64,000 bases of DNA from an uncultured Lachnospiraceae bacterium. GTDB taxonomy: Bacteria > Bacillota > Clostridia > Lachnospirales > Lachnospiraceae. This document shows, piece after piece, positions 26,952 to 33,987 of this stretch. The notes beneath the pieces were generated by a model, which had not been told where the DNA came from, did no database searches, and saw only the letters and a program-made list of their open reading frames with translations. The position numbers and the translations under genes are program-made. The stretch spans positions 12,592 through 76,591 of the forward strand of contig CAJUEY010000012.1 in assembly GCA_910585825.1 (NCBI GenBank). The letters are read 5' to 3'. Positions within the stretch are counted from its first letter, which is position 1; each line of letters opens with the position of its first letter.

Positions 26952-26981
26952 TTGACGAAAGAACTGTATATTTACTATAAT
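26952..26981 (+). promoter_or_regulatory. Sigma-A-type promoter
   Basis: TTGACG and TATAAT are separated by 18 bp, upstream of the membrane-protein gene at 27055. Confidence 0.6.
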
Positions 26982-27054
26982 CCTAAAGGATACCTTGATG
27001 CCGCAGGGCGGGAAAAGGAAACGGATAAAAGTTTTTACAGAATACGGAGGAGTT

Positions 27055-27711
27055 ATGAAAAGAACACCTTATGAAACAGGCGGATTTGCATTTGCTGATG
27101 AGAAGATGTTAGAAAAGGCAGTCAAAGAAGAAGAAGGCATACGTTATATCAGAAACAGCGCCAACATGAAAGATCCGCAAATGGTTTTTCAGATCTATTC
27201 CCAAATGGTGCGACAGCGTCTTTTTGAAACGCCGGTGGGATATATTTATTTAAAAGAGCTGCAAGACTATTTAAAAGGAGAGCCCAAGATCAGCAATCAG
27301 GATATTCCGGCTATTCCGGTGGCGGTTTCCAAAGAAAGCCTCATAGAATCCAGAGAAACGTATTCCGGGTATTCTAATGCAGACCGTCCTTCTAAAAGCC
27401 GGGAAGACGGCAAAAAGTCCAGACAGAGGCCGGTGAAGACAAAAACAAAAGTGATCCGGAAGACGAAAGTTCAAAACATAGATTATAAGCCTTGGTTTCG
27501 GGCAAGCCTGTCTGTGAGCGTTGTTTTGCTTTTGATTGTGATCGGGATGTTCATAGTGACGGCAACCAGCGGAAATATCAATATTGTAAATTATGAAAAT
27601 GCCCTGATTGAAAAATATGAAGACTGGGAAAACCAATTAAAAGAGCGGGAAGAGAAAATTAAGGAGAAAGAGAAAAGCGTTTCTGACGTGCAGGAAGAGG
27701 TATTCTACTGA
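27055..27711 (+). CDS. Uncharacterised single-pass protein with C-terminal coiled coil
   Basis: The protein has 218 residues. The N-terminal cytoplasmic part (about 1-100) includes FQIYSQMVRQRLF and YIYLKELQDYL. A basic Lys/Arg linker follows (about 115-145), then one membrane helix (about 150-175) and an outer Lys/Glu coiled coil (about 185-215). It is not one of the named enzyme families I know. Start 27055 follows CGGAGGAG; an earlier in-frame ATG at 26995 overlaps the promoter region. It lies 59 bp ahead of the response regulator gene. Confidence 0.75.
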   Translation: MKRTPYETGGFAFADEKMLEKAVKEEEGIRYIRNSANMKDPQMVFQIYSQMVRQRLFETPVGYIYLKELQDYLKGEPKISNQDIPAIPVAVSKESLIESRETYSGYSNADRPSKSREDGKKSRQRPVKTKTKVIRKTKVQNIDYKPWFRASLSVSVVLLLIVIGMFIVTATSGNINIVNYENALIEKYEDWENQLKEREEKIKEKEKSVSDVQEEVFY

Positions 27712-27770
27712 TATTTCATATTTTTTTCATAAATAGCTGTTATAATGAAAAAAAAGAAACGAGGCGCGGA

Positions 27771-28451
27771 ATGGATAAGATCAAGATACTGGTAGTAGAT
27801 GATGAAAGCAGAATGCGAAAACTGGTCAGGGATTTTTTAATCCGTGACAATTTTGAAGTAATAGAGGCCGGTGACGGAGAAGAGGCATTGGATCTTTTTT
27901 ATCAAGACAAAGACATTTCACTGATTATTTTGGATATTATGATGCCGAAAATCAATGGCTGGGAGGTTTGCCGTGAAATCAGGGAGACATCAAAAGTGCC
28001 GATTATTATGCTGACTGCTAAGGGTGACGAGAATGATGAACTTCAGGGATTTGATCTGGGAGTAGACGAATATATTTCAAAACCGTTCAGCCCGAAAATT
28101 TTGGTTGCCAGAGTAGAGGCAATTTTGAGAAGAGCGAACAAAATCTCAGAGGGAGAGACAGTAAAAGCCGGGAGTATTGTGATTGATAAGGCGGCTCATT
28201 TGGTGACGGTGGATGAAGAACGGGTGGAACTTAGTTACAAGGAATTTGAACTGTTGGTTTACTTCATTGAAAATCAGGGAATTGCCCTTTCCAGAGAGAA
28301 AATTTTAAACCATGTCTGGAATTATGATTATTTCGGAGATGCCAGGACAATTGATACGCATGTGAAGAAACTGCGTAATAAGCTGGGAAAACGCGGTGAG
28401 TATATTAAAACGATCTGGGGCATGGGATATAAGTTCGAGGTGAACGGATGA
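27771..28451 (+). CDS. OmpR-family response regulator without adjacent kinase
   Basis: The protein has 226 residues. The receiver domain has VVDDESRMRKL, phospho-Asp in LIILDIMMPKING (about 54) and Lys in YISKPFSP. The winged-helix DNA-binding domain (about 130-224) has ELLVYFIENQG and IDTHVKKLRNKL. Genes of this type are usually followed directly by their kinase; the ATG overlapping the stop (GATGAG) opens only a four-codon frame before a stop, and MITE-like copy B follows within 15 bp. The orphan kinase at 38314 is the best candidate partner. Confidence 0.92.
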   Translation: MDKIKILVVDDESRMRKLVRDFLIRDNFEVIEAGDGEEALDLFYQDKDISLIILDIMMPKINGWEVCREIRETSKVPIIMLTAKGDENDELQGFDLGVDEYISKPFSPKILVARVEAILRRANKISEGETVKAGSIVIDKAAHLVTVDEERVELSYKEFELLVYFIENQGIALSREKILNHVWNYDYFGDARTIDTHVKKLRNKLGKRGEYIKTIWGMGYKFEVNG

Positions 28452-28464
28452 GGCGCCGGTGAAT

Positions 28465-28592
28465 CGTTACTATATTAAATCCGGCCTATTTAAAGTTGCC
28501 TTACGGCAAGAGGCCGGATTCCGGCCCCGGTACTGTACTGGCCTGTGAACGTGCAGTGAAGTGCACGGTCCAGAAGTGAACAGTAATTTGAT
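28465..28592 (+). mobile_element. MITE-like hairpin-rich element, copy B
   Basis: Same orientation as copy A. It shares GCCTTACGGCAAGAGGCCGG, the CCGGCCCC junction, TACTGTACTGGCCTGTG, GTGCACGGTCC and the end GTGAACAGTAA. The left end is degenerate (CGTTACTATATTAA) and no clear flanking duplication is visible, which suggests an older copy. It lies between the response regulator and the tRNA-Gly gene. Confidence 0.6.
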
Positions 28593-28626
28593 ATTTATTA
28601 TTTATCGAAAAAAATATAATTTATGA

Positions 28627-28655
28627 TTGTAGAAATTTTTGGGTTGTGTTATAAT
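28627..28655 (+). promoter_or_regulatory. Promoter of tRNA-Gly
   Basis: TTGTAG and TATAAT are separated by 17 bp, ending 9 bp before the tRNA. Confidence 0.6.
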
Positions 28656-28664
28656 CTTTATCAG

Positions 28665-28735
28665 GCAGATATAGTATATCGGTAGTACATCAGCTTCCCA
28701 AGCTGAGGGGGTGGGTTCGACTCCCATTATCTGCT
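28665..28735 (+). tRNA. tRNA-Gly (anticodon CCC)
   Basis: The acceptor arms GCAGATA and TATCTGC pair perfectly. The anticodon stem TCAGC/GCTGA encloses TTCCCAA, giving anticodon CCC. The T arm carries GGGTTCGACTCCC. The discriminator is T, as in bacterial tRNA-Gly, and no CCA is encoded. It is 71 nt long and stands alone, followed by a T-rich stretch. Confidence 0.93.
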
Positions 28736-28827
28736 CTTGTTTTTTTGAAAAGGATTTTTATATGTCAATTTGCCGCAGCGAATTTTCCCGCCGGCATTTT
28801 TTATTTTAACTTGTTAATTAGAATCTT

Positions 28828-29844
28828 TTATTTCTCTTTGACAGTAACTGTCATGCGTTCCTTCGTACCGTCTTCTTTGGCGTAAATGTACGCCTTTCCC
28901 ACGGCTTTTGCCCGTATTTTCCCATTTTGATCAACAGAGGCGACGTTTTGATTGGAGCTGGAGTACTCCGGTTTGTTATTAGAAGAAACAGTAGCTTTTG
29001 CCTGATAATTTTCACCGACAGTCATGGATATGCTTTCTTTTTCAAAGCGAATTTCCGGTTTCTTTACAGTGATTTCACAGGTTTTGCTCACGCCGTCTAC
29101 CGTAACGGTGATAATGGCCGTTCCATGCTTTACGGCAGTTACCAGGCCTTTGTCATTTACAGTTGCGACACTTTTTTTGTTGCTTTTCCATTTGGGGGTA
29201 TTTTTGGATGAAGAGGTAACAGAAAGGCGGAGCGTCTTTTTGCGATAGAGAGATGCAGAACTTTTGCTCAGTTTGACCGTGGGCTGTTTGACAGTAACCT
29301 TGCATTTGACAGAAGTTTTGTCCGCAGTTACGGTAATAGAAGCGGTTCCGGGTTTTTTTGCAAAGATTTTGCCGTTTTCATCTACGGAAGCAATACTGGA
29401 TTTGGATGATTTATAAGTAACCGGATGTCCGGTAGATGTGGAAGCCTTTAGCTGTTTGGATTCTCCGGCCTCCAAAGAAATCTTTTTGTCGCTTAATTGA
29501 ATTGAGGTTTTTTGGACTGTCACTTTACAACTGGCCTCTCCATTTTTGATTTTGGCCGTAATTGTTGCAGAACCGGATTTTTTAGCAGTAATTTTTCCGT
29601 AAGTATTTACGGAGGCAACTGCAGAATTGCTGGAAGAAAAAGAAGGTTTCTTTCCGGTGGAAGTTACTGCGATTAAATAGCATGTATCACCGATTTTCAT
29701 GGTTGTGGAATATTTATCCAGCAAAATAAATTCATATCCGGATGATGCAGATACAGGTATCATACTTTGTTTGGAAAAAAGCAGCATGGAGATCATGCAG
29801 AAAACAGCCAGAGCTGTTTTTAAGATTTTTTTATTGTGTGGCAT
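28828..29844 (-). CDS. Secreted protein of four Big_2 (Ig-like) repeats
   Basis: The protein has 338 residues. A signal peptide (about 7-34, ending near VSASS) is followed by four tandem bacterial Ig-like group 2 domains of about 75 residues. Each carries the S-x-N/K-x-x-VASV-N/D-x-x-G-K/L-I/V-x-A signature (NTYGKITAK, DENGKIFAK, NDKGLVTAV, DQNGKIRAK). No catalytic domain or LPXTG anchor is visible. Likely a surface or secreted adhesion/scaffold protein. Start 29844 follows GGGAGGAA. Confidence 0.9.
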   Translation of the reverse strand: MPHNKKILKTALAVFCMISMLLFSKQSMIPVSASSGYEFILLDKYSTTMKIGDTCYLIAVTSTGKKPSFSSSNSAVASVNTYGKITAKKSGSATITAKIKNGEASCKVTVQKTSIQLSDKKISLEAGESKQLKASTSTGHPVTYKSSKSSIASVDENGKIFAKKPGTASITVTADKTSVKCKVTVKQPTVKLSKSSASLYRKKTLRLSVTSSSKNTPKWKSNKKSVATVNDKGLVTAVKHGTAIITVTVDGVSKTCEITVKKPEIRFEKESISMTVGENYQAKATVSSNNKPEYSSSNQNVASVDQNGKIRAKAVGKAYIYAKEDGTKERMTVTVKEK

Positions 29845-30042
29845 TGAATTCCTCCCTTTATACGGCAGGAAAGCCACGGCATATTGACATGTTGGAAATA
29901 TATCATAAATTTAGGTGTTTGTAAATGAGTAAAATTGTACAAAATAGCAGGGAGGATCTTTGGCAGTACTGTTTATACAGCATAGAACGAAAAAGTCTGT
30001 ATATAGATTGCGGAGAATCAGCTTTTTGGATGTTGTAATAGC

Positions 30043-30072
30043 AGAATCCGGCTCAGAAAGGAGCCGGATTCT
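30043..30072. terminator. Strong hairpin after the ECF operon
   Basis: AGAATCCGGCTC and GAGCCGGATTCT form a perfect 12-bp stem with a 6-nt loop. There is no clear T run on either side, so it may stabilise the 3' end of the leftward transcript and not be a classical terminator. Confidence 0.45.
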
Positions 30073-30101
30073 TAGCCGCCATGCAACCGAAAGAAACTTT
30101 A

Positions 30102-30413
30102 TCATATGCATTCCGAAGGAAAATATAATATCCATTCATTTAAAATTCCCATAGTCATTGCAAAAATCATCAGAACAACCAGCATAAATACGGCGCCTTT
30201 ATCATAGACGCAGTCGGTATTATTTTTACAATTTCCAACCAGTATTTCGATTCCCAGAATAATGAAGATGCAGGGCCAAAGACGAAAAATGTTCCAGAAA
30301 TTCAAATACGGCACAAATGTATGAAGTAAAAATAAAATTCCGAAAATAATAAATGAAACGCCGCAGGTGATCGTACCGATGCGATGTATTCTTTTTTCGT
30401 TTTTCTCATTCAT
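30102..30413 (-). CDS. Small membrane protein, LiaI/LiaF-like TM region
   Basis: The protein has 103 residues and three hydrophobic stretches (about 12-33, 38-57 and 77-98). The FRLWPCIFIILGIEIL segment resembles the LiaI-LiaF-like transmembrane domain. It overlaps the upstream gene by 8 bp and is the last gene of the ECF sigma-factor operon, suggesting a role in envelope-stress sensing. Function not established. Confidence 0.7.
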   Translation of the reverse strand: MNEKNEKRIHRIGTITCGVSFIIFGILFLLHTFVPYLNFWNIFRLWPCIFIILGIEILVGNCKNNTDCVYDKGAVFMLVVLMIFAMTMGILNEWILYFPSECI

Positions 30414-30951
30414 GAATATTCTCCTTTAAATCTGCATCCTGCAGAATCTTTTTCTTTCCGCGAATCATCAAAATGCCCAGTATAATAATGGCAATACCCA
30501 CACAGATTCGGGGGATTTCATGACTGAGATAGTTGAGATATTTGAAAGTCTCCCAGGGCAAAATATCATTTAGAATGGACAGACAGCCTTCCCAGGTCAT
30601 AACAATTCCTGAAAGAATCAGCACAATGGAAAGGATTTTTTTGTTTTGCTTCAAAAGATCAGTTTGATGTGCGGCAATATCAGAATTGAAGAAGAGATAA
30701 CGGTCTTCCACCGAATAGAATTCTTCATCTGAAAGACTGGCCAGATTGTGTACATGAAAAAAACTGTAAAACCACACAATAATATCAATAAGGATCAGGG
30801 GGCCGAGCCACAGTGAAGAAGCTATAAAAATAATAGCGAAAAACAATGACATCAGACTGACGCCCATTTTCAGAAATCCCATATACATTTCTCCGGCGCC
30901 CGGAATCAGAGAAAAGAAAAACCGCCATAGTGAATTTTTTTTGTTTGTCAT
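30406..30951 (-). CDS. Uncharacterised membrane protein of the ECF operon
   Basis: The protein has about 181 residues. It opens with LWRFFFSLIPGAGEMYMGF, a pattern found in TM2-like and related small membrane proteins. Four hydrophobic segments lie near 12-30, 36-65, 110-130 and 145-168. Start 30951 follows AAAGGAGG; the ATG three codons earlier touches that site. The start lies 1-2 bp after the stop of the putative anti-sigma gene. Confidence 0.75.
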   Translation of the reverse strand: MTNKKNSLWRFFFSLIPGAGEMYMGFLKMGVSLMSLFFAIIFIASSLWLGPLILIDIIVWFYSFFHVHNLASLSDEEFYSVEDRYLFFNSDIAAHQTDLLKQNKKILSIVLILSGIVMTWEGCLSILNDILPWETFKYLNYLSHEIPRICVGIAIIILGILMIRGKKKILQDADLKENIHE

Positions 30952-30952
30952 A

Positions 30953-31324
30953 TTAATCATCCTCCTTTATAAAAACAGAATTGGCAGTATCGGTTATAAA
31001 GTTACAGAATTGAGCTGATTTTTCATTTAGGCTTTTTATGAGAGAATGCTCATTTTCATAAAGAACAGCAGTATTTTTTGGAAACCGGTCATAATGGGTC
31101 ATGTCCGGAAGTAAAAACAAAAGCGCAATGGAGGCCGCGGCGCCGGCTGCTACTTTGGCGCTGAAGATAAAAAAGGCATTTTGCCGGGAAAAGAAATCTT
31201 GTTTGGATGCTTTGTAAAGAATCTGCTCTTTTAAATAGCCGGGAGCTTTGGAAAGAGGTTCATTTTCGGCAGATTCTATCAATTCCATTAATTCTCTTTC
31301 GCTCATATATTTTTTCTCATTCAT
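30953..31324 (-). CDS. Putative anti-sigma factor (atypical)
   Basis: The protein has about 123 residues. A cytoplasmic N-terminus with SERELMELIESAEN is followed by one membrane helix (about 58-78) and a short outer tail. Position right behind an ECF sigma gene, with an 8-bp overlap, and the single-pass layout suggest an anti-sigma factor. The zinc anti-sigma HxxxCxxC motif is absent, so the assignment rests on context. Start 31324; GAAGGAG lies upstream. Confidence 0.6.
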   Translation of the reverse strand: MNEKKYMSERELMELIESAENEPLSKAPGYLKEQILYKASKQDFFSRQNAFFIFSAKVAAGAAASIALLFLLPDMTHYDRFPKNTAVLYENEHSLIKSLNEKSAQFCNFITDTANSVFIKEDD

Positions 31325-31841
31325 AAGTGTCACGCTCCTTCTCATAGCATTTTCGCAGCATTGCCCTGGCGCGGTAGATCTGAGTCTGTACCGTTTTTAT
31401 ATTTTTGTTCTGCTTAGCGGCAATTTCATCCGGTGATCTTTCTTCGTAAAAATAAAGCCTGGCAATGGTATCGTAGGGAGGTTTCAATTCCTGACAGCGT
31501 TTCAGGAGGGTTGCTTTGATTTCCCTGGCTAAAAGCGCATCTTCCGGTCCGGGAGAGCTGTCAGCCCTGCCTTCAAAAGCTTCGTCGGCAGAGGGAATCT
31601 GGCGTCTGCCGGCAGATTTTAAGTAATCAATGCATTTGTTAGAGGCAATCCGGCAGAGGTAGGCTTTTTCATTTTGTCCCATAAAAGAATCCATATTCCG
31701 GTAGGCAGATAAAAAGGTTTCCTGCGTCAGATCTTCTGCTGCGAAATAATCGCCAGTCAGTTTGCAGCAGATAGAAAATATGAGATTTTGATAAGAATCG
31801 ATCAGTTCTTCAAAATGATGCTTGGCATTGATTTTATCCAC
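31317..31841 (-). CDS. ECF-type RNA polymerase sigma factor
   Basis: The protein has 174 residues. Region 2 has NLIFSICCKLTGDYFAAEDLTQETFLSAY-type content (DLTQETF at about 38-44). Region 4 has the helix-turn-helix SPDEIAAKQNKNIKTVQTQI (about 134-153). It directs RNA polymerase to a small regulon, typically envelope stress. The only usable start is GTG at 31841, which abuts the GGGGGG of its own Shine-Dalgarno sequence, an unusually tight spacing. First gene of a four-gene leftward operon. Confidence 0.92.
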   Translation of the reverse strand: MDKINAKHHFEELIDSYQNLIFSICCKLTGDYFAAEDLTQETFLSAYRNMDSFMGQNEKAYLCRIASNKCIDYLKSAGRRQIPSADEAFEGRADSSPGPEDALLAREIKATLLKRCQELKPPYDTIARLYFYEERSPDEIAAKQNKNIKTVQTQIYRARAMLRKCYEKERDTYE

Positions 31842-31930
31842 CCCCCTTTACTGCATTCATATTATATAACGAGAAAGAAAGATAAAAATCTTCAGATATT
31901 TAAAAATTTTTTCAAATCCTGAAAAAACAG

Positions 31931-31959
31931 TTGACTTTTGATGCGAATAGTATTATTGT
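31931..31959 (+). promoter_or_regulatory. Sigma-A-type promoter
   Basis: TTGACT and TATTGT are 17 bp apart, ahead of the small membrane protein/ybjQ pair. Confidence 0.45.
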
Positions 31960-31992
31960 ATTAATCATATAATACAAAAAGGAGGGATTTTG

Positions 31993-32247
31993 ATGAAGTA
32001 TAAAGACGGAGGCATAGAATCAGAACATCACAAAAAGATGATTGCACCGGTAGTCATCAGTATATTGCTGGGCGCTTATTATATTGCGATTGGGGTGATA
32101 TGTCTTTGTATATCCATAATCCCAATTGCCGTAAAATTGTTTTTGGCAGTGATTCCGGCAGCTTTGACAGGCGTTTTGGTTTTTGTGTTAATTGAAAGAA
32201 TAAAAGAGATAAGGAGCGGAGAAGAAGATGATCTTAGTCAATACTGA
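31993..32247 (+). CDS. Small two-helix membrane protein
   Basis: The protein has 84 residues. Two hydrophobic segments (about 18-40 and 45-65) are followed by a charged tail RIKEIRSGEEDDLSQY. GGAGGG lies 6 nt before the ATG. It overlaps the YbjQ gene by 20 bp, so the two are probably translated together. I do not recognise the family. Confidence 0.75.
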   Translation: MKYKDGGIESEHHKKMIAPVVISILLGAYYIAIGVICLCISIIPIAVKLFLAVIPAALTGVLVFVLIERIKEIRSGEEDDLSQY

Positions 32248-32539
32248 TTATATTACAGGAAAAGAGCTGGAAATGTTGGGAATGGTGAAAGGCAGTACGA
32301 TACAGAGCAAGAATATCGGCAAAGATATTACACAGGGGTTGAAAACAATCGTAGGCGGTGAATTAAAGGCTTATACGGAAATGATGAATGAAGCCAGGGC
32401 TCTGGCGACAAAGCGCATGGTAGAAGAAGCGGAGGCCCTTGGCGCAGATGCGATTGTCAATATTCGTTACGCCTCTTCATCGGTTACGCAGGGCGCGGCT
32501 GAGGTGATAGTATATGGAACGGCTGTAAAATGCCGTTGA
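32228..32539 (+). CDS. YbjQ/UPF0145 family protein
   Basis: The protein has 103 residues, the typical length. It opens with MILVNTDYITGKE and has the family core with EARALATKRM, ALGADAIVNIRY and EVIVYGTAV. These proteins form pentameric rings; the biochemical role is unknown, despite the old heavy-metal-binding label. MITE-like copy C inserts at its stop codon. Confidence 0.93.
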   Translation: MILVNTDYITGKELEMLGMVKGSTIQSKNIGKDITQGLKTIVGGELKAYTEMMNEARALATKRMVEEAEALGADAIVNIRYASSSVTQGAAEVIVYGTAVKCR

Positions 32540-32657
32540 TGAAATGCTGCTGTCCACTCCCGGACCGTGCACTGCGCTGCACGGCCGCAGGCCAGTACAG
32601 TACTGGGGCCGGATTCGTTCCTGTGAACACCATGAGTGTGAACAGTAACGATGAAAT
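32538..32657. repeat. 8-bp direct repeats flanking MITE-like copy C
   Basis: GATGAAAT occurs at 32538-32545, overlapping the ybjQ TGA, and at 32650-32657, directly outside the element. This matches an 8-bp target-site duplication. Confidence 0.65.
32546..32649 (-). mobile_element. MITE-like hairpin-rich element, copy C (inverted, short form)
   Basis: This copy is about 104 bp and lies in the opposite orientation to copies A and B. Read on the minus strand it begins GTTACTGTTCACAC and ends GTCCACTCC-side as GGACAGCAGC. It shares CATGGTGTTCACAG, GAATCCGGCC, CCAGTACTGTACTGGCC and GTGCACGGTCCGGGAGT with copy A. It lacks the 39-bp block carrying the GCCTTACGGC hairpin. The ends match as inverted repeats at about 10 of 14 positions. 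Confidence 0.7.
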
Positions 32658-32685
32658 CTTTGAACAATGATGTACAGAAAAATTC

Positions 32686-32714
32686 TTGACACGTACAAAA
32701 AAAAGTATAATAAT
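32686..32714 (+). promoter_or_regulatory. Promoter of ilvE
   Basis: TTGACA is followed 17 bp later by AATAAT (an overlapping TATAAT gives a 14-bp spacer). It lies 29 bp after the MITE-like flank. Confidence 0.55.
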
Positions 32715-32782
32715 GAATTCCAGAAATGAATCAGAATTTCCCAGGGAAAACAATGTGGGAGCAGTACATCGGAGGTAAGAGT

Positions 32783-33850
32783 ATGGACATCAGATTTGAA
32801 AAAAAAGAACAGCGAAAGGAAAAACCGGATCAGAAGAATCTTGGTTTCGGAAAATATATGACAGACTACATGTTTGTCATGGACTGGACAAAAGAAGAGG
32901 GCTGGAAGGATGCAAGAATTGTTCCTTACGAGCCGATTACATTAGATCCCGCCTGTGTGACGCTGCATTATGCGCAGGAGACATTTGAAGGCATGAAAGC
33001 ATATCGTACCAAAGAAGGCAAAATTCAGCTGTTCCGTCCGGAGATGAATGCAAAGCGTATGATCCGGTCCAATGAAAGATTGTGTATGCCTGCTTTTCCG
33101 GAGGATATGTTTGTGGAAGCAGTCAAAGAGCTTGTAAAAGTAGAACGGGAATGGGTTCCGTCAGAGCCGGGAACCTCCCTTTATATTCGGCCTTTTATGT
33201 TTGCAACAGAGGTGGCATTGGGCGTTCATATGGCGACCAGTTATAAATTTATGGTGATCTGCTGCCCGGTAGGCGCATATTATGCAGAGGGCATCAACCC
33301 GGTTAAGATTTTGGTAGAAGATGAGCTGGTGCGCGCCGTACAGGGCGGTACCGGATTTACGAAATGCGGAGGCAACTATGCAGGCTCTATTTTAGGACAG
33401 GTAAAAGCTGAGAAAATGGGCTGTACCCAGGTGCTTTGGTTAGACGGCGTACACCGCAAATATGTAGAAGAAGTAGGAACGATGAATATTATGTTCAAAA
33501 TCAGCGGAGAGATTTATACAGCGCCTATTGAAGGAACGGTACTCGCAGGCGTTACCAGAGATTCCATTATTCATATCTTAAAAGATTGGGGTTATACGGT
33601 AAACGAGACGCATCTTTCGATTGATGATCTGATGAAAGCAGGCCATGACGGTACCTTGGAAGAGGCATTCGGCACCGGTACTGCGGCTGTTATTTCTCCG
33701 GTAGGGGAATTCGTATACAGGGATGATGATGTAAAAGTAAACGATTTTAAGATCGGAAAGCTGACACAAAAGCTGTATGATTATCTGACCGGAATCCAAT
33801 GGGGTGATGTGGAAGATAAATATGGCTGGACAATGGACATTGATGCATAG
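32783..33850 (+). CDS. ilvE: Branched-chain amino acid aminotransferase
   Basis: The protein has 355 residues, the group II BCAT length. Fold type IV PLP enzyme features are visible: TLHYAQETFEGMKAY near residue 70, YIRPFMFATE, the PLP lysine in GFTKCGGNYAGS (about 195) and EEVGTMNIMF. It transfers amino groups between glutamate and Leu/Ile/Val keto acids. Start 32783 follows GGAGGTA; a longer frame from 32726 lacks support. Confidence 0.95.
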   Translation: MDIRFEKKEQRKEKPDQKNLGFGKYMTDYMFVMDWTKEEGWKDARIVPYEPITLDPACVTLHYAQETFEGMKAYRTKEGKIQLFRPEMNAKRMIRSNERLCMPAFPEDMFVEAVKELVKVEREWVPSEPGTSLYIRPFMFATEVALGVHMATSYKFMVICCPVGAYYAEGINPVKILVEDELVRAVQGGTGFTKCGGNYAGSILGQVKAEKMGCTQVLWLDGVHRKYVEEVGTMNIMFKISGEIYTAPIEGTVLAGVTRDSIIHILKDWGYTVNETHLSIDDLMKAGHDGTLEEAFGTGTAAVISPVGEFVYRDDDVKVNDFKIGKLTQKLYDYLTGIQWGDVEDKYGWTMDIDA

Positions 33851-33867
33851 AGAATTTTCAAAATTAT

Positions 33868-33912
33868 AAAAAAGCAGCGGCATTTGCGATGATGAGCAGA
33901 TGCCGCTTTTTA
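33868..33912 (+). terminator. ilvE terminator
   Basis: GCGGCAT and ATGCCGC pair and are followed by TTTTTAT, separating ilvE from the sporulation genes. Confidence 0.8.
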
Positions 33913-33924
33913 TCGTTTATCCAA

Positions 33925-33953
33925 GAATAAAAGAAGAAAAATTTCAAATACTA
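33925..33953 (+). promoter_or_regulatory. Candidate sigma-G/F (forespore) promoter of spoVAD
   Basis: GAATA (-35) and AATACTA (-10) with a 17-bp gap resemble the forespore consensus GNATR / CATNNTA. The position, 35 bp before spoVAD and after a terminator, supports it. Confidence 0.5.
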
Positions 33954-33987
33954 TTCTTAAAAAATATGGATAGGAGCGGTAAATGTA

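Noticed and set aside
28735..28827. Integration site for a mobile element at the tRNA-Gly 3' end
   Set aside because: No integrase gene and no repeat of the tRNA 3' end was found in the window.
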